Of a DNA stretch of 64,000 nucleotides, positions 16,840-27,251 are shown in pieces (the first letter of the stretch is position 1; each line of letters starts with the position of its first letter). The notes under the pieces are model-generated. The model made no database searches. It had not been told where the DNA came from and saw only the letters and a program-made list of their open reading frames with translations. Source of the stretch: Gardnerella piotii (GTDB taxonomy: Bacteria > Actinomycetota > Actinomycetes > Actinomycetales > Bifidobacteriaceae); the NCBI RefSeq assembly GCF_003397585.1, contig NZ_QJUV01000001.1:310001-374000 (forward strand), written 5' to 3'. Both the position numbers and the translations under genes were made by a program.

Positions 16840-17670
16840 ATGGCTATCCGCGTTTATAAGCCTACGACTGCAGGACGTCGTAACGCTTCGGTTTCGGACT
16901 TCTCCGAGATTACGCGTTCTACTCCTGAAAAGTCGTTGGTACGCAAACTCAGCAAAACTGGCGGTCGTAACTCTTACGGTCGCATGACTTCCCGCCATCG
17001 CGGCGGCGGACACAAGCGTCAGTATCGTCTCATCGATTTTAAGCGTTGGGACAAGGATGGCGTGCCAGCAAAGGTCGCTCATATTGAGTATGACCCTAAC
17101 CGTTCCGCTCGCATCGCATTGTTGCATTATGCAGATGGTGAGAAGCGCTACATTATCGCTCCTGAAGGCATTTCCCAGGGAGATGTTATTGAGACTGGCG
17201 CCCAGGCTGATATTAAGCCAGGCAACAACTTGCCTCTTAAGAACATCCCAACTGGTACCGTGGTTCACGCAATCGAGCTTCGTCCACTTGGTGGCGCAAA
17301 GATTGCACGCTCCGCAGGTGCTGCCGTTCAGCTCGTAGCTAAGGATGGTGCTTACGCTCAGTTGCGTATGCCATCTGGCGAAATTCGTAACGTGGACGCT
17401 CGTTGCCGCGCTACAATCGGCGAGGTTGGCAACTCCGACCACGCTAATATCGAGCTTGGTAAGGCAGGTCGTGCTCGTTGGCTTGGTCGCAGGCCAATCA
17501 CCCGAGGCGAATCTATGAACCCTGTTGATCACCCTCATGGTGGTCGTACCCGTGGTGGTAAACCACCTGTTTCTCCATGGGGCAAGGGCGAGGTTCGTAC
17601 CCGCCGTCCGAAGAAGGCTTCGAACAAGATGATTGTTCGTCGTCGTCCGAATGGTAAGAACCGCAAGTAA
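16840..17670 (+). CDS. rplB: 50S ribosomal protein L2
   Basis: 276 residues, normal length, with [20 protein letters not shown] near the N-terminus and the conserved [20 protein letters not shown] segment whose histidine sits near the peptidyl-transferase centre. Confidence 0.98.
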   Translation: MAIRVYKPTTAGRRNASVSDFSEITRSTPEKSLVRKLSKTGGRNSYGRMTSRHRGGGHKRQYRLIDFKRWDKDGVPAKVAHIEYDPNRSARIALLHYADGEKRYIIAPEGISQGDVIETGAQADIKPGNNLPLKNIPTGTVVHAIELRPLGGAKIARSAGAAVQLVAKDGAYAQLRMPSGEIRNVDARCRATIGEVGNSDHANIELGKAGRARWLGRRPITRGESMNPVDHPHGGRTRGGKPPVSPWGKGEVRTRRPKKASNKMIVRRRPNGKNRK

Positions 17671-17685
17671 GGGAGTGTCGAACAG

Positions 17686-17964
17686 ATGACTCGTAGCATC
17701 AAGAAGGGCCCTTTCGTCGACGCCCACTTACAGAAGAAAGTCGATGAACAAAACGACAAGGGCACGCATAACGTCATCAAGACGTGGTCGCGTCGTTCGA
17801 TGATCACTCCTGATTTCATTGGACACACCTTTGCCGTACACGATGGCCGCAAGCATGTGCCGGTATTCGTTACCGAAGCAATGGTTGGTCATAAGCTCGG
17901 TGAATTCGCCCCAACCAAGACCTTCAAGGGTCATGTGAAGGACGACAAGAAAGCACGCCGCTAA
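17686..17964 (+). CDS. rpsS: 30S ribosomal protein S19
   Basis: 92 residues, starting [19 protein letters not shown] and including [20 protein letters not shown]. It contacts S13 and tRNA in the 30S head. Full length. Confidence 0.98.
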   Translation: MTRSIKKGPFVDAHLQKKVDEQNDKGTHNVIKTWSRRSMITPDFIGHTFAVHDGRKHVPVFVTEAMVGHKLGEFAPTKTFKGHVKDDKKARR

Positions 17965-17980
17965 AGGAGAGTTAGGACAC

Positions 17981-18340
17981 ATGGAAGCTAAAGCAATCGC
18001 TCGTCACGTACGTGTGACGCCGCGCAAGGCTCGCCGCATGGTCGACCTCATCCGAGGCAAGCGTGCAAGCGAAGCTATTACCATTTTGAAGTTTGCTCCT
18101 CAAGACGCATCGTTGCCGGTGCGCAAGGTTCTTGAAAGCGCGATCGCTAATGCTCGCGTTAAGGCTGAGAAAGCTGGAGAACCATTCCGCGAGCAAAACT
18201 TGGTCATCAAGGAAACTTATGTGGATGAGGGTGTAACGCTTAAGCGTTTCCGCGCTCGTGCACAGGGTCGCGCTGCGCGCATTAACAAGCGCACAAGCCA
18301 TATCACTGTTATCGTCTCGCTTAAGGAAGGGGATCGCTAA
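17981..18340 (+). CDS. rplV: 50S ribosomal protein L22
   Basis: 119 residues with [20 protein letters not shown] and the beta-hairpin end [20 protein letters not shown] that lines the exit tunnel. AAAGGAG precedes it. Confidence 0.98.
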   Translation: MEAKAIARHVRVTPRKARRMVDLIRGKRASEAITILKFAPQDASLPVRKVLESAIANARVKAEKAGEPFREQNLVIKETYVDEGVTLKRFRARAQGRAARINKRTSHITVIVSLKEGDR

Positions 18341-18342
18341 AG

Positions 18343-19158
18343 ATGGGTCAGAAGATCAATCCTTTCGGCTATCGCCTGGGCATTACCGAGAATCATCGCT
18401 CTAGGTGGTTCTCCGATTCTACTAAAGCCGGCGAGCGTTACCGTGACTTCGTCCTTGAGGATGACAAGATTCGCAAGGAAATGAGCCATGACCTCGAACG
18501 TGCAGGCGTGTCCCGCATTGTTATCGAGCGTACCCGTGACCGCGTTCGTGTGGATATTCACACCGCTCGTCCAGGTATTATTATCGGTCGTCGTGGCGCA
18601 GAAGCCGAGCGTGTTCGTGCAAAGCTTGAGAAGCTCACTGGTAAGCAAGTACAGCTCAACATCTTTGAAGTAAAGAACGCTGCACTTGACGCTCAATTAG
18701 TTGCTCAGGGAATTGCGGAACAGTTGACTAACCGCGTTACATTCCGTCGTGCTATGCGTAAGGCACAGCAAGACGCAATGCGTGCAGGTGCCAAGGGTAT
18801 CCGTATTAAGCTCTCTGGTCGCCTTGGTGGCGCCGAAATGAGCCGTTCTGAGTTCTACCGCGAAGGTCGCGTTCCACTGCAGACCTTGCGCGCCCTTATT
18901 GATTACGGCTTCTTTGAGGCCAAGACCACTTACGGCCGTATTGGCGTAAAGGTTTGGATTTACAAGGGCGATATGACTGAGCGTGAGTTTGAAGAGCAGC
19001 AGGCTCAGCAGGGTAAGCGTGAAGGTCGCCGTGGCGATCGTCGTCCACGTCGTGGAGCACGCTCTGCCAATCAGCAGAAGGCTACCGAGGCACAGGCTGA
19101 AAAGCCAGCCGAGGCTGTAGCTGCTGAAGCTCCTGCCGCAACGGAAACGAAGGAGTGA
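18343..19158 (+). CDS. rpsC: 30S ribosomal protein S3
   Basis: 271 residues. The KH domain contains [20 protein letters not shown]. The C-terminal extension after about residue 225 is a basic then Ala/Glu-rich tail ([19 protein letters not shown]), typical of actinobacterial S3. Two nt after rplV. Confidence 0.97.
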   Translation: MGQKINPFGYRLGITENHRSRWFSDSTKAGERYRDFVLEDDKIRKEMSHDLERAGVSRIVIERTRDRVRVDIHTARPGIIIGRRGAEAERVRAKLEKLTGKQVQLNIFEVKNAALDAQLVAQGIAEQLTNRVTFRRAMRKAQQDAMRAGAKGIRIKLSGRLGGAEMSRSEFYREGRVPLQTLRALIDYGFFEAKTTYGRIGVKVWIYKGDMTEREFEEQQAQQGKREGRRGDRRPRRGARSANQQKATEAQAEKPAEAVAAEAPAATETKE

Positions 19159-19162
19159 GCAG

Positions 19163-19582
19163 ATGCTTATCCCAAAAAGGACTAAATATCGCAAGCAGCA
19201 CCGTCCTACCCGTAGCGGCATGTCTAAGGGTGGAACCGCTATCGCTTTCGGCGATTTCGGTATTCAGGCGCTGGCTCCGGCGTACATCACTAACCGTCAG
19301 ATCGAGGCAGCCCGTATCGCAATGACCCGCTATATTAAGCGTGGTGGTCGCGTGTGGATTACGGTTTTCCCTGATCGTCCATTAACCAAGCACCCGCTTG
19401 GTGCACGAATGGGTTCTGGTAAAGGTGCTCCAGAATTCTGGATTGCCAACATTCACCCAGGTCGTGTAATGTTCGAGATCGGTGGTGTTTCTGAGGACGT
19501 CGCTCGCGAGGCTTTGCGCCGCGCCATCGACAAGCTCCCAATGAAATGCCGTGTTATTGCGCGTGAAGGCGGTGACATCTGA
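19163..19582 (+). CDS. rplP: 50S ribosomal protein L16
   Basis: 139 residues, starting [19 protein letters not shown], with [20 protein letters not shown], the loop near the A site. Its TGA stop shares its final A with the rpmC start. Confidence 0.98.
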   Translation: MLIPKRTKYRKQHRPTRSGMSKGGTAIAFGDFGIQALAPAYITNRQIEAARIAMTRYIKRGGRVWITVFPDRPLTKHPLGARMGSGKGAPEFWIANIHPGRVMFEIGGVSEDVAREALRRAIDKLPMKCRVIAREGGDI

Positions 19583-19833
19583 TGCCAGTCGGAACTGCAG
19601 ACTACACCATCAAGAATTTAAACGAGAAGACTAATGCTGAAATCGAAGGCTTCTTAAAGAAGTCTAAGGAAGAGCTTTTTAACTTGCGCTTCCAGGCAGC
19701 AACTGGTCAACTTGAAAACAGCGCTCGCCTCAAGGCGGTCAAGCACGACATAGCCAGGATGTATACTATCCTGCGTGAGCGTGAACTCGGCATCAGCCAA
19801 GAGCCTGGCGCCACTGAGGTCAAGGAGAAGTAA
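19582..19833 (+). CDS. rpmC: 50S ribosomal protein L29
   Basis: 83 residues with the L29 core [17 protein letters not shown] and [21 protein letters not shown]- and C-terminal extensions are those seen in bifidobacteria. One-nt TGATG overlap with rplP indicates translational coupling. Confidence 0.95.
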   Translation: MPVGTADYTIKNLNEKTNAEIEGFLKKSKEELFNLRFQAATGQLENSARLKAVKHDIARMYTILRERELGISQEPGATEVKEK

Positions 19834-19835
19834 GC

Positions 19836-20102
19836 ATGGCTGAGAACCAAGAGCGCAACTTCCGCAAGGTTCGTCGCGGCTACGTCGTGTCCGAGGCCAT
19901 GGACAAGACGATTGCCGTGGAGCTGGAGCAGCGTTCGACACACCCACTTTACGGTAAAGTCGTCCGCTCCACCCGAAAGGTCAAGGCCCATGATGAACAC
20001 AATGAGGCGCATATTGGCGACCTCGTGAGTATTATGGAAACTCGGCCTTTGAGCAAGACCAAGCGTTGGCGTCTCGACTCGATTATCGAGCGCGCCAAGT
20101 AA
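19836..20102 (+). CDS. rpsQ: 30S ribosomal protein S17
   Basis: 88 residues with [20 protein letters not shown] and [20 protein letters not shown]. Full length; last gene of the S10 part before a 90-nt structured gap. Confidence 0.97.
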   Translation: MAENQERNFRKVRRGYVVSEAMDKTIAVELEQRSTHPLYGKVVRSTRKVKAHDEHNEAHIGDLVSIMETRPLSKTKRWRLDSIIERAK

Positions 20103-20118
20103 ACAAGTTCAGCAAGGC

Positions 20119-20169
20119 TCCGCGCTTCACCTGTGCTGCTTATTTGAGCGGTACGGGTGAGCGGGGAGA
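20119..20169 (+). promoter_or_regulatory. Strong hairpin between rpsQ and rplN
   Basis: CTCC at 20119-20122 pairs with GGAG at 20166-20169, and CGCTTCACC pairs with GGTGAGCG (one bulged T) inside it. The gap lies exactly at the classical boundary between the S10 and spc operons. There is no T run, so it is not a simple terminator; an RNA-processing or regulatory role is more likely. Confidence 0.45.
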
Positions 20170-20192
20170 ACCAGCTCGACTAAGGAGAATCA

Positions 20193-20561
20193 ATGATTCA
20201 GCAGGAAACGCGGCTTCATGTCGCCGACAACACGGGTGCTAAGGAATTACTTGCCATCCGCGTGCTCGGTGGATCGAAGCGACGCTATGCCGGCATCGGC
20301 GACATTATCGTCGCCTCCGTTAAGGATGCTATTCCTGGCGGGTCGGTCAAGAAAGGCGACGTAGTTAAGGCTGTCGTCGTCCGTACTGTCAAGGAACATC
20401 GTCGTGTTGATGGTTCCTATATTAAGTTCGACGAGAACGCCGCTGTTATTCTCGGCTCCGGCCGTGAACCAAAGGGCACTCGTATCTTTGGACCAGTCGG
20501 TCGTGAATTGCGCGATAAGCGCTTCATGAAGATTGTGTCCCTCGCCCCGGAGGTGATCTGA
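20193..20561 (+). CDS. rplN: 50S ribosomal protein L14
   Basis: 122 residues, starting [19 protein letters not shown], with [20 protein letters not shown]. Full length. TAAGGAG precedes it. Confidence 0.98.
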   Translation: MIQQETRLHVADNTGAKELLAIRVLGGSKRRYAGIGDIIVASVKDAIPGGSVKKGDVVKAVVVRTVKEHRRVDGSYIKFDENAAVILGSGREPKGTRIFGPVGRELRDKRFMKIVSLAPEVI

Positions 20562-20562
20562 G

Positions 20563-20898
20563 ATGGTAGCCAAGATTAAGTCCGGCGACCAGGTAAAGGT
20601 TATCCGCGGCAAGGATCGCGGTAAGGAAGGCAAAGTACTTCGTGTACTCGCCGAAGACCGTTTGATCGTCGAGGGTGTTCAGGTTGTTAAGAAGCATGTG
20701 CGTGCTACCCAGCAGGGTCAGCAGGCAGGCATCGTCTCTGTTGAGGCTCCAATTCACCGTTCTAACGTTATGGTGATTGACCCAGAGACAAAGCAGCCAA
20801 CCCGCGTGGGCGTGATTGTTAAGCAAGAAGCTCGCGACGGCAAAGTAAAGACCGTGCGCGTGCGTGTAGCTAAGAAGTCCGGAAAGGAGCTGGCATGA
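20563..20898 (+). CDS. rplX: 50S ribosomal protein L24
   Basis: 111 residues with the KOW motif [20 protein letters not shown]. Its TGA overlaps the rplE ATG (ATGA). Confidence 0.97.
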   Translation: MVAKIKSGDQVKVIRGKDRGKEGKVLRVLAEDRLIVEGVQVVKKHVRATQQGQQAGIVSVEAPIHRSNVMVIDPETKQPTRVGVIVKQEARDGKVKTVRVRVAKKSGKELA

Positions 20899-21467
20899 CC
20901 GATACTACAGTTGAGGCGCCGGCAACTCCGCGCTTAAAGCAGCAATACAATGATCAAATCGTTCCAGCTTTGGAAAAGGAATTTGGCCACACTAATCCTA
21001 TGCAGGTGGCTCGTTTGCAGAAGGTCGTCGTCTCTATGGGCGTTGGCGCTGCAGCTCGCGATTCCAAGCTCATCGAAGGTGCGATTAAGGATCTCACTTT
21101 GATCACTGGTCAGAAGCCAAAGGTTACTAAGGCTAAGAAGTCTGTTGCGCAGTTCCATTTGCGCGAAGGCCAAGCTATTGGCGCTTACGTAACTCTTCGT
21201 GGCGATCGTATGTGGGAATTCTTGGATCGTTTGCTCACTCTGGCTTTGCCACGTATCCGCGATTTCCGTGGTATTAATGGCAACCAGTTCGACGGTCAGG
21301 GTAATTACAACTTCGGTCTTACGGAGCAATCAATGTTCCACGAGATTGATCCTGATTCGATTGATCATCAGCGTGGTATGGACATCACCGTGGTGACCAC
21401 CACCAAGGACGATGTGGAAGCGAAGTCGCTACTTAAGCACCTCGGTTTCCCATTCAAGGAGAACTGA
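20895..21467 (+). CDS. rplE: 50S ribosomal protein L5
   Basis: 190 residues with [39 protein letters not shown] and the [20 protein letters not shown] end. It binds 5S rRNA and the P-site tRNA. Four-nt overlap with rplX. Confidence 0.98.
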   Translation: MTDTTVEAPATPRLKQQYNDQIVPALEKEFGHTNPMQVARLQKVVVSMGVGAAARDSKLIEGAIKDLTLITGQKPKVTKAKKSVAQFHLREGQAIGAYVTLRGDRMWEFLDRLLTLALPRIRDFRGINGNQFDGQGNYNFGLTEQSMFHEIDPDSIDHQRGMDITVVTTTKDDVEAKSLLKHLGFPFKEN

Positions 21468-21468
21468 T

Positions 21469-21654
21469 ATGGCAAAAACCGCTCTGAAAAACAAGGCGGC
21501 CGCTAAGCCGAAGTTCAAGGTGCGCGCTTATACGCGTTGCCAGGTTTGTGGTCGTCCTCACTCCGTGTATCGCAAGTTCGGTCTGTGCCGTGTATGCCTT
21601 CGTGAAAAGGCACATCGCGGTGAGTTGCCGGGTGTTACGAAGTCCAGTTGGTAA
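21469..21654 (+). CDS. rpsZ: 30S ribosomal protein S14, zinc-binding type
   Basis: I place the start at ATG 21469 after AAGGAG, giving 61 residues beginning [29 protein letters not shown] and [20 protein letters not shown] provide the two CXXC pairs of the zinc ribbon, so this is the C+ form. The in-frame upstream extension reads through rplE and is not real. Confidence 0.96.
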   Translation: MAKTALKNKAAAKPKFKVRAYTRCQVCGRPHSVYRKFGLCRVCLREKAHRGELPGVTKSSW

Positions 21655-21734
21655 ATATCGACGCTGAAGGTCCACTGCTTTATAAATAACAAACAGGCGG
21701 TGGAAACCACGGCGAGAAAGGGCGTTAGCCCAAC

Positions 21735-22133
21735 ATGACAATGACAGATCCTATCGCAGACATGTTGACACGTCTGCGTAATGCGAGCGCGGCAAAGCAC
21801 GATATCGTGGAAATGCCGTACTCCAAATTCAAGGCGAATATCGCCGAGATTCTTAAGCGCGAAGGCTACATTAAAGACTTTGCTGCTAAAGAAGCTAAGG
21901 TTGGACAGACTTTGGAAGTTACGTTAAAGTACGGCTCCAATGGTCAGCGTTCCATCCAGGGCATTAAGCGCATCTCTAAGCCAGGCTTGCGTCGTTACGC
22001 AAAGTCTGATTCTTTGCCTATGCCTCTTGGCGGTCTCGGTATCGCTATTATCTCGACCAGCTCGGGATTGTTGACTCAGAAGGAATGCCTCGATCGAGGC
22101 ATTGGCGGCGAAATCGTCGCCTACGTATGGTGA
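21735..22133 (+). CDS. rpsH: 30S ribosomal protein S8
   Basis: 132 residues, [20 protein letters not shown] at the start and [20 protein letters not shown] near the end. In E. coli S8 represses the spc operon by binding the rplE start region. GAGAAAGGG precedes it. Confidence 0.98.
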   Translation: MTMTDPIADMLTRLRNASAAKHDIVEMPYSKFKANIAEILKREGYIKDFAAKEAKVGQTLEVTLKYGSNGQRSIQGIKRISKPGLRRYAKSDSLPMPLGGLGIAIISTSSGLLTQKECLDRGIGGEIVAYVW

Positions 22134-22149
22134 GAAAGGAGAGCTGAAA

Positions 22150-22689
22150 ATGGCATCGCATATTGGTAAGCTCCCCGTCGACATTCCTGCAGGCGTGGAA
22201 GTTAAGATTGAAGGTCAGTCCTTTAGCGCTAAGGGTGCTAAGGGTTCTGATTCCTATGTAATTCCAGAAGGTATTACCGCTGAAGTTGCTGATGGCAAGA
22301 TCGTTTTGACCCCAGTTGACGATTTGCGTCCAACTCGTGCAAAGCACGGCTTGGCTCGCGCAATCGTGGCGTCTATGGTTAAGGGTGTGCACGAAGGCTA
22401 CGCCAAGACTCTAGACATTGTTGGAACTGGTTATCGTGCTGTAATGAAGGGCAAGGGCATTGAGTTCTCGCTCGGCTATTCGCACACTATTACCGTTCAG
22501 CCACCTGAGGGCATTGAGTTTGAATTGCCAAACGCAAATCAGGTAATCGTCAAGGGTACTGACAAGCAGGCCGTTGGTCAGGCTGCCGCTAACATTCGCA
22601 AGCTTCGTGCTCCAGAACCTTATAAGGGCAAGGGCATTAAGTACAGCGATGAGCGTATTTTGCGCAAGGCTGGAAAGGCTGGTAAGTGA
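22150..22689 (+). CDS. rplF: 50S ribosomal protein L6
   Basis: 179 residues from ATG 22150 ([18 protein letters not shown]) after AAAGGAG. The conserved end is [20 protein letters not shown]. An in-frame upstream extension into rpsH is rejected. Confidence 0.97.
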   Translation: MASHIGKLPVDIPAGVEVKIEGQSFSAKGAKGSDSYVIPEGITAEVADGKIVLTPVDDLRPTRAKHGLARAIVASMVKGVHEGYAKTLDIVGTGYRAVMKGKGIEFSLGYSHTITVQPPEGIEFELPNANQVIVKGTDKQAVGQAAANIRKLRAPEPYKGKGIKYSDERILRKAGKAGK

Positions 22690-22690
22690 T

Positions 22691-23062
22691 ATGAGCGTTA
22701 AGATTTTCGGTAAGGGTACCAAAGTCGCACGTTTGCGTCGTCACGCCCGCCTTCGTAAGCGCATCTCTGGCACTCCAGAGCGCCCACGTTTGGTAGTTTC
22801 TCGTTCTAACCGTCACATGGTTGCTCAGATTGTGGATGACACTAAGGGTCTTACCCTTGTAAGCGCTTCCACCTTGACTTCTGACTTCGCTGGTTTTACT
22901 GGTACGAAGACTGAAGCTGCTACCAAGGTTGGCGAGTTAATCGCAGCCAAGGCGAAGGAAGCGGGAATCACCGCTGTTATCTTCGATCGTGGCGGTAATA
23001 AGTATCATGGTCGCGTCGCAGCCGTAGCTGAAGGCGCCCGTCAGGGAGGTCTAGCACTGTGA
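22691..23062 (+). CDS. rplR: 50S ribosomal protein L18
   Basis: 123 residues from ATG 22691, [20 protein letters not shown], with [20 protein letters not shown] and [20 protein letters not shown]. 5S rRNA binder. Its end overlaps the rpsE GTG by 4 nt. Confidence 0.97.
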   Translation: MSVKIFGKGTKVARLRRHARLRKRISGTPERPRLVVSRSNRHMVAQIVDDTKGLTLVSASTLTSDFAGFTGTKTEAATKVGELIAAKAKEAGITAVIFDRGGNKYHGRVAAVAEGARQGGLAL

Positions 23063-23787
23063 GCGATAACGAAAAGGAAACCCAAGTGGCTGAAGAAACT
23101 CAGAACACTCAGGCATCCGCTGAGGAGCGTACCGACGATCGTCGTTCCCGTCGTTCTAAGGGCGAAGGTAAGCGTAGCGAACGTCGTAGCCGTCGTGAAG
23201 AAAACCGCGGCGAAGAGCTTTTGGATCGCGTAGTTACTATTAACCGTGTTTCCAAGACCCACAAGGGTGGCCGTACCTTTAGCTTTGCAGCACTTGTTGT
23301 TGTTGGCGACGGTAAGGGCACTGTTGGTGTTGGTTACGGTAAGTCTCGCGAAGTTCCAGCAGCTATCGCTAAGGGTCAGCTTGACGCTAAGAAGCATATG
23401 TTTACTGTTCCACGCATTCGTGGTACCGTGACTCACCCTGTGTTGGGTCACGATGCTGCTGGTACAGTTTTGCTTCGTCCAGCTGCTCCAGGTACTGGTG
23501 TAATCGCTGGTGGCGCTGTGCGTGCTGTTATGGAGTGCGCTGGCATTACCGATATCCTCACCAAGTCCATGGGCTCCGCAACCGCTGTTAACGTGGTTCG
23601 CGCTACTGTGGATGCTTTGAAGAAGCTTGAAGAGCCAGAAGAAATTTGCGCTCGTCGTGGACTTTCCCTCGAGGAAGTTGCACCAGACGCATTGCTTCGT
23701 GAGCGCGCTGCTGGCATTGCCGAAGCACGCAAGGCTCGTGAAGAAGCTCAGGCTGCTAAGGCTGCCCAGGCAAAGGATGGTGAGTGA
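23059..23787 (+). CDS. rpsE: 30S ribosomal protein S5
   Basis: 242 residues with a GTG start. A charged N-terminal extension of about 55 residues precedes the conserved [20 protein letters not shown] and [20 protein letters not shown]. An Ala-rich C-terminal helix follows. The extension is characteristic of actinobacterial S5. Confidence 0.97.
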   Translation: MSDNEKETQVAEETQNTQASAEERTDDRRSRRSKGEGKRSERRSRREENRGEELLDRVVTINRVSKTHKGGRTFSFAALVVVGDGKGTVGVGYGKSREVPAAIAKGQLDAKKHMFTVPRIRGTVTHPVLGHDAAGTVLLRPAAPGTGVIAGGAVRAVMECAGITDILTKSMGSATAVNVVRATVDALKKLEEPEEICARRGLSLEEVAPDALLRERAAGIAEARKAREEAQAAKAAQAKDGE

Positions 23788-23969
23788 TGGCTAACTTAAA
23801 GATCACTCTGGTGCACGGTTTGGTTCATTCCACCGAGCGTCAGCGCGCTAACGTTAAGACTCTTGGCCTTCACAAGATTGGTCAAAGCGTTGTTCGCGAG
23901 GACAATTCAGTCAATCGTGGCTTGGTTATGGCCGTTCGCCACTTGCTGAGCGTTGAGGAGGTTGACTGA
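23787..23969 (+). CDS. rpmD: 50S ribosomal protein L30
   Basis: 60 residues from ATG 23787 ([20 protein letters not shown]), which shares one base with the rpsE stop (TGATG). [20 protein letters not shown] is the L30 core. Confidence 0.96.
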   Translation: MANLKITLVHGLVHSTERQRANVKTLGLHKIGQSVVREDNSVNRGLVMAVRHLLSVEEVD

Positions 23970-23971
23970 TT

Positions 23972-24427
23972 ATGGCTAATGAAGAACCAATGTTGCACAT
24001 GCACACGTTGCGTCCAGCTCCAGGAGCTAAGAAGGATCGCATCCGCGTGGGTCGTGGTGAAGGCTCTAAGGGTAAGACTTCGGGTCGTGGAGACAAAGGT
24101 ACGAAGAAGCGTTACCAAGTTCGTCCAGGCTTTGAAGGCGGCCAGCTTCCACTTTACATGCGCTTGCCTAAGCTTCGTGGCTTTAAGAGCCCATTCAAGA
24201 AGGAGTTCCAGGTTGTTAATGTTGCAGCCCTTGCAGAACTCTTCCCAAAGGGTGGTGAAGTCACTGTTGCTGATTTGGTAGTTAAGGGCGCTGTGCGTGA
24301 TGGTTACCCAGTTAAGGTTTTGGGCGATGGCGATCTTAAGGTTGCTTTGACTCTTAAGGGAGTTAAGGCTTCTGCATCCGCTAAAGCCAAGATCGAAGCT
24401 GCTGGTGGCTCTGTTAGCGAAGAGTAG
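23972..24427 (+). CDS. rplO: 50S ribosomal protein L15
   Basis: 151 residues with the Gly/Arg-rich [20 protein letters not shown] and [20 protein letters not shown]. Last gene before the operon terminator. Confidence 0.97.
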   Translation: MANEEPMLHMHTLRPAPGAKKDRIRVGRGEGSKGKTSGRGDKGTKKRYQVRPGFEGGQLPLYMRLPKLRGFKSPFKKEFQVVNVAALAELFPKGGEVTVADLVVKGAVRDGYPVKVLGDGDLKVALTLKGVKASASAKAKIEAAGGSVSEE

Positions 24428-24483
24428 TAATAAGTAGTAATACTTAAGCTAGTAATGCTAATTAACGCAGTGATTTAACTGTT

Positions 24484-24520
24484 TAATAATCCCCCTAGTT
24501 TGCGCTGGGGGGATTATTCT
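24484..24520 (+). terminator. Terminator of the S10-spc operon
   Basis: AATAATCCCCC (24485-24495) pairs with GGGGGATTATT (24507-24517 region) around the loop TAGTTTGCGCT, followed by CT. The stem itself supplies flanking A and T tracts, so it may stop transcription in both directions. It separates rplO from secY, which are usually co-transcribed. Confidence 0.8.
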
Positions 24521-24638
24521 ATTGCAAAACTCACTCAATTATTGTTTCAGTATGTACCGTGATATAAACTATTGCCTCAGAGTTTGTTTTTTTACTGGTG
24601 CGCCTAGATCGTAGCGCAAAAAAGGGAGGAAGACCCAG

Positions 24639-25979
24639 GTGAAAACGTTAATCCAGGCCTTCAAGACGAAGGAGTTGAGGAATAAGATCCTCTTCGTCTT
24701 CGCAATGATTATTATCTACCGAATCGGCTCATTTATTCCGATTCCTGGAGTTGACTACAAAGTTATTCGAGCTTGCACCGCTAAGCTGGCTTCTTCTAGC
24801 GAGAACTTTATTGGGTTGGTGAATCTGTTCTCTGGCGGTTCTCTTTTGCAGCTTTCGATTTTTGCATTGGGTGTTATGCCATACATTACGGCGTCCATTG
24901 TTATTCAGTTGCTTAGAGTTGTGATTCCACGCTTTGAGGCTCTTCACAAAGAAGGTCAATCTGGAGAAACAAAGCTTACTCAGTACACCCGTTACTTAAC
25001 TATCGGTTTGGCTGTTTTGCAATCAACTACCATTTTGGTTACGGCTCGTTCTGGCGCGCTATTTAACTATCAATGCGGCCAGGTTATTCCAGACGGTTCT
25101 ATGTGGAGCCTTATTGTAATGGTCTTAATCATGACTGGTGGCACTGGCCTCATAATGTGGATGGCAGAGCTTATTACAGATAAGGGTATTGGCCAGGGTA
25201 TGTCTGTATTAATCTTTATGTCTATCTGCTCTGGATTCCTTCCAAAGTTGTGGGAAATCGGTTGGGGTACGAATGGCCTTAATGGAGATTGGACTAAGTT
25301 CTCCATTGTTGCTGGCGTTTTCCTTGTGATTCTTATTTTCGTTGACTTTGTGGAGCTTGCTCAGCGTAGAATCCCTGTTCAGTACACGCGTAGAATGATT
25401 GGTCGCAAGATGTATGGCGGCTCTTCCACATACTTGCCTCTTAAGGTGAATATGAGTGGCGTTATTCCACCAATCTTTGCGTCTTCGATTCTTGCTATTC
25501 CAACACTTCTTGCTCAGTTTGGAGATAGTCGTAAGGATTGGGTGCGTTGGATTAATGCCAATTTAGCAAACTCTACTTCTGTTTGGTACATAGCGTTGTA
25601 CACCGTTATGATTGTGTTCTTCTGCTTCTTCTACACCGAGATTACTTTTAATCCAGATGAGACTGCAGACAACATGAAGGAATACGGCGGATTTATTCCT
25701 GGTATTCGCGCTGGTAGCGCTACAAGCCGTTATCTTAGCTACGTTATGAATAGACTTAACACAGTTGGTGCTATCTACTTGCTGTTTGTGGCTTTGATTC
25801 CAACGGTTTTGATTATGTCTTTGCATCTTAATATGAAGCTTCCATTTGGTGGTACAACAATTCTGATTATTGCTGGTGTTGGTTTGGATACTTTGCGTCA
25901 AGCCAAGGCTCAAACTGAGCAATTCCAGTATGCTGGATTCTTGTTTGATCACAGCAATAATAAGCAGGTTGCTAAGTAG
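24639..25979 (+). CDS. secY: Preprotein translocase subunit SecY
   Basis: 446 residues with ten hydrophobic segments. Recognisable motifs are FIPIPGVD near the N-terminus, FSGGSLLQLSIFALGVMPYI (plug/TM2 region), ELAQRRIPVQY and the cytoplasmic loop residues KVNMSGVIPPIFASSIL. It forms the protein-conducting channel with SecE and SecG. GTG start after AGGGAGGAAG. The gene follows the ribosomal operon terminator by about 120 nt and is followed 66 nt later by adk, so it is likely read from its own promoter. Confidence 0.97.
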   Translation: MKTLIQAFKTKELRNKILFVFAMIIIYRIGSFIPIPGVDYKVIRACTAKLASSSENFIGLVNLFSGGSLLQLSIFALGVMPYITASIVIQLLRVVIPRFEALHKEGQSGETKLTQYTRYLTIGLAVLQSTTILVTARSGALFNYQCGQVIPDGSMWSLIVMVLIMTGGTGLIMWMAELITDKGIGQGMSVLIFMSICSGFLPKLWEIGWGTNGLNGDWTKFSIVAGVFLVILIFVDFVELAQRRIPVQYTRRMIGRKMYGGSSTYLPLKVNMSGVIPPIFASSILAIPTLLAQFGDSRKDWVRWINANLANSTSVWYIALYTVMIVFFCFFYTEITFNPDETADNMKEYGGFIPGIRAGSATSRYLSYVMNRLNTVGAIYLLFVALIPTVLIMSLHLNMKLPFGGTTILIIAGVGLDTLRQAKAQTEQFQYAGFLFDHSNNKQVAK

Positions 25980-26045
25980 TATTTCAGATAGGTTTTGTTT
26001 AATATTTGTATTGGATTTGCATTGGCATAAAACTAGGAGATTAAT

Positions 26046-26606
26046 ATGCGATTGTTAATTATGGGTCCGCAAGGAGTAGGTAAAGGCACTCAAGCCGCTT
26101 TGCTTGCAGAGCATTACAATATTCCTGCTATTTCCACTGGCGACATTTTCCGTTACAACTTAAAGAATAAAACGGAGCTTGGCAAGAAGGTTCAAGGTTA
26201 TCTCGATAAGGGAGAGCTTGTTCCAGATGAATTAACAAATAGCATTGTTAAAGATCGTCTTGCTCAAGATGATGCAAAGAATGGCTGGATTCTAGATGGC
26301 TACCCTCGAAACGCTTCTCAAGTTCAGGCGCTTGATCGCATGTTGGAAGAGCTTGGTACTCCACTAGATCATGTTGTTGCTCTCGAAGCAGAGCGTGAGG
26401 TTTTGCTTGAGCGCATGCAAAAGCGTGCTGTAGAGCAGGGTCGTTCCGACGATACTCCAGAAGTTATTGCTAAGCGTTTGGAAACTTACGAGAAGGAAAC
26501 AGCTCCTTTGCTGGATATTTACGAAAGCCGCGGTCAGCTTGTTGAAGTTGATGGCGTTGGAGATATTGCCGAAATCAGCAATCGCATAGTTGAATCCTTG
26601 GTATGA
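26046..26606 (+). CDS. adk: Adenylate kinase
   Basis: 186 residues, the short form without the LID zinc domain, usual for Actinobacteria. It has the P-loop MGPQGVGKGTQAALL, STGDIFRYNL (AMP site), DGYPRNASQVQALD and the RMQKRAVEQGRSDDTPEVI lid region. It interconverts ATP + AMP and 2 ADP. AGGAG precedes the ATG. No map gene follows, unlike many bacteria. Confidence 0.97.
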   Translation: MRLLIMGPQGVGKGTQAALLAEHYNIPAISTGDIFRYNLKNKTELGKKVQGYLDKGELVPDELTNSIVKDRLAQDDAKNGWILDGYPRNASQVQALDRMLEELGTPLDHVVALEAEREVLLERMQKRAVEQGRSDDTPEVIAKRLETYEKETAPLLDIYESRGQLVEVDGVGDIAEISNRIVESLV

Positions 26607-26640
26607 GATTTATTTAAGATTTAGATTTTCTCATATTAAT

Positions 26641-26683
26641 AATGCGCCCTTGCGACACGCCGAGTGTTGTATTGGGCGCATTT
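26641..26683 (+). terminator. Hairpin after adk
   Basis: AATGCGCCC (26641-26649) pairs perfectly with GGGCGCATT (26674-26682), followed by only a short TT. It may be a weak terminator or a processing site between adk and infA. Confidence 0.5.
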
Positions 26684-26753
26684 ACTGTATCATAGAAGAT
26701 TGGCGTGTCTTCGGATGCGCAAAGTAGTATATCCAAGGAACGGAACGAGGCTC

Positions 26754-26972
26754 ATGGCAAAAGACGGTGTGATTGAAGTCGAAGGCACGGTAGTAGAAGC
26801 ACTGCCTAACGCGATGTTTCGCGTTCAGCTTGAGAACGAGCACATCGTACTAGCGACGATTTCGGGAAAAATGCGTAAGAATTACATTCGCATTCTTCCG
26901 CAAGATCGTGTTGTGCTGGAGATGAGTCCTTACGATTTGAACCGCGGACGTATTACGTACCGTTATAAGTAA
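26754..26972 (+). CDS. infA: Translation initiation factor IF-1
   Basis: 72 residues from ATG 26754, [20 protein letters not shown] to [10 protein letters not shown], a complete OB-fold IF-1 that binds the 30S A site. The longer in-frame upstream reading is not conserved. The Shine-Dalgarno is AAGGAACGG-like. Confidence 0.97.
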   Translation: MAKDGVIEVEGTVVEALPNAMFRVQLENEHIVLATISGKMRKNYIRILPQDRVVLEMSPYDLNRGRITYRYK

Positions 26973-26993
26973 AGGTACAAGCAAAGGAAAACC

Positions 26994-27107
26994 ATGAAGG
27001 TCAGCCCTAGCGTGAAGAGGATCTGCGAAAACTGCCGCGTGATCCGCCGTCACGGTCGCGTCATGGTGATTTGCATCAACCCACGTCATAAGCAGCGTCA
27101 GGGCTGA
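26994..27107 (+). CDS. rpmJ: 50S ribosomal protein L36
   Basis: 37 residues, [20 protein letters not shown] then [10 protein letters not shown]. The zinc ligands CXXC, Cys and His are all present (Cys11, Cys14, Cys27, His32). AAAGGAAA precedes the ATG. Small basic zinc-ribbon protein typical of the alpha operon. Confidence 0.96.
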   Translation: MKVSPSVKRICENCRVIRRHGRVMVICINPRHKQRQG

Positions 27108-27165
27108 GTGGATCTCCACCGCGAATATAAAGGAATAAGGCGCTAAGTCGCAGCTTAAGCTGAAC

Positions 27166-27210
27166 CCTGGGTGCGCAGGCCCAGGCCGCAAATAATCGAT
27201 ATTATTGCGG
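27166..27210 (+). promoter_or_regulatory. Two abutting hairpins in the rpmJ-rpsM gap
   Basis: CCTGGG 27166-27171 pairs with CCCAGG 27180-27185. The next base starts a second hairpin: CCGCAA(A)TAAT at 27186-27196 with ATTATTGCGG at 27201-27210. They stand 41 nt before the rpsM ATG in a 144-nt gap, where coaxial stacking could form a protein-binding site. Confidence 0.45.
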
Positions 27211-27251
27211 GAGACTTGGTGCACGACCTGCGTAATAGTAAAGGAATTACA

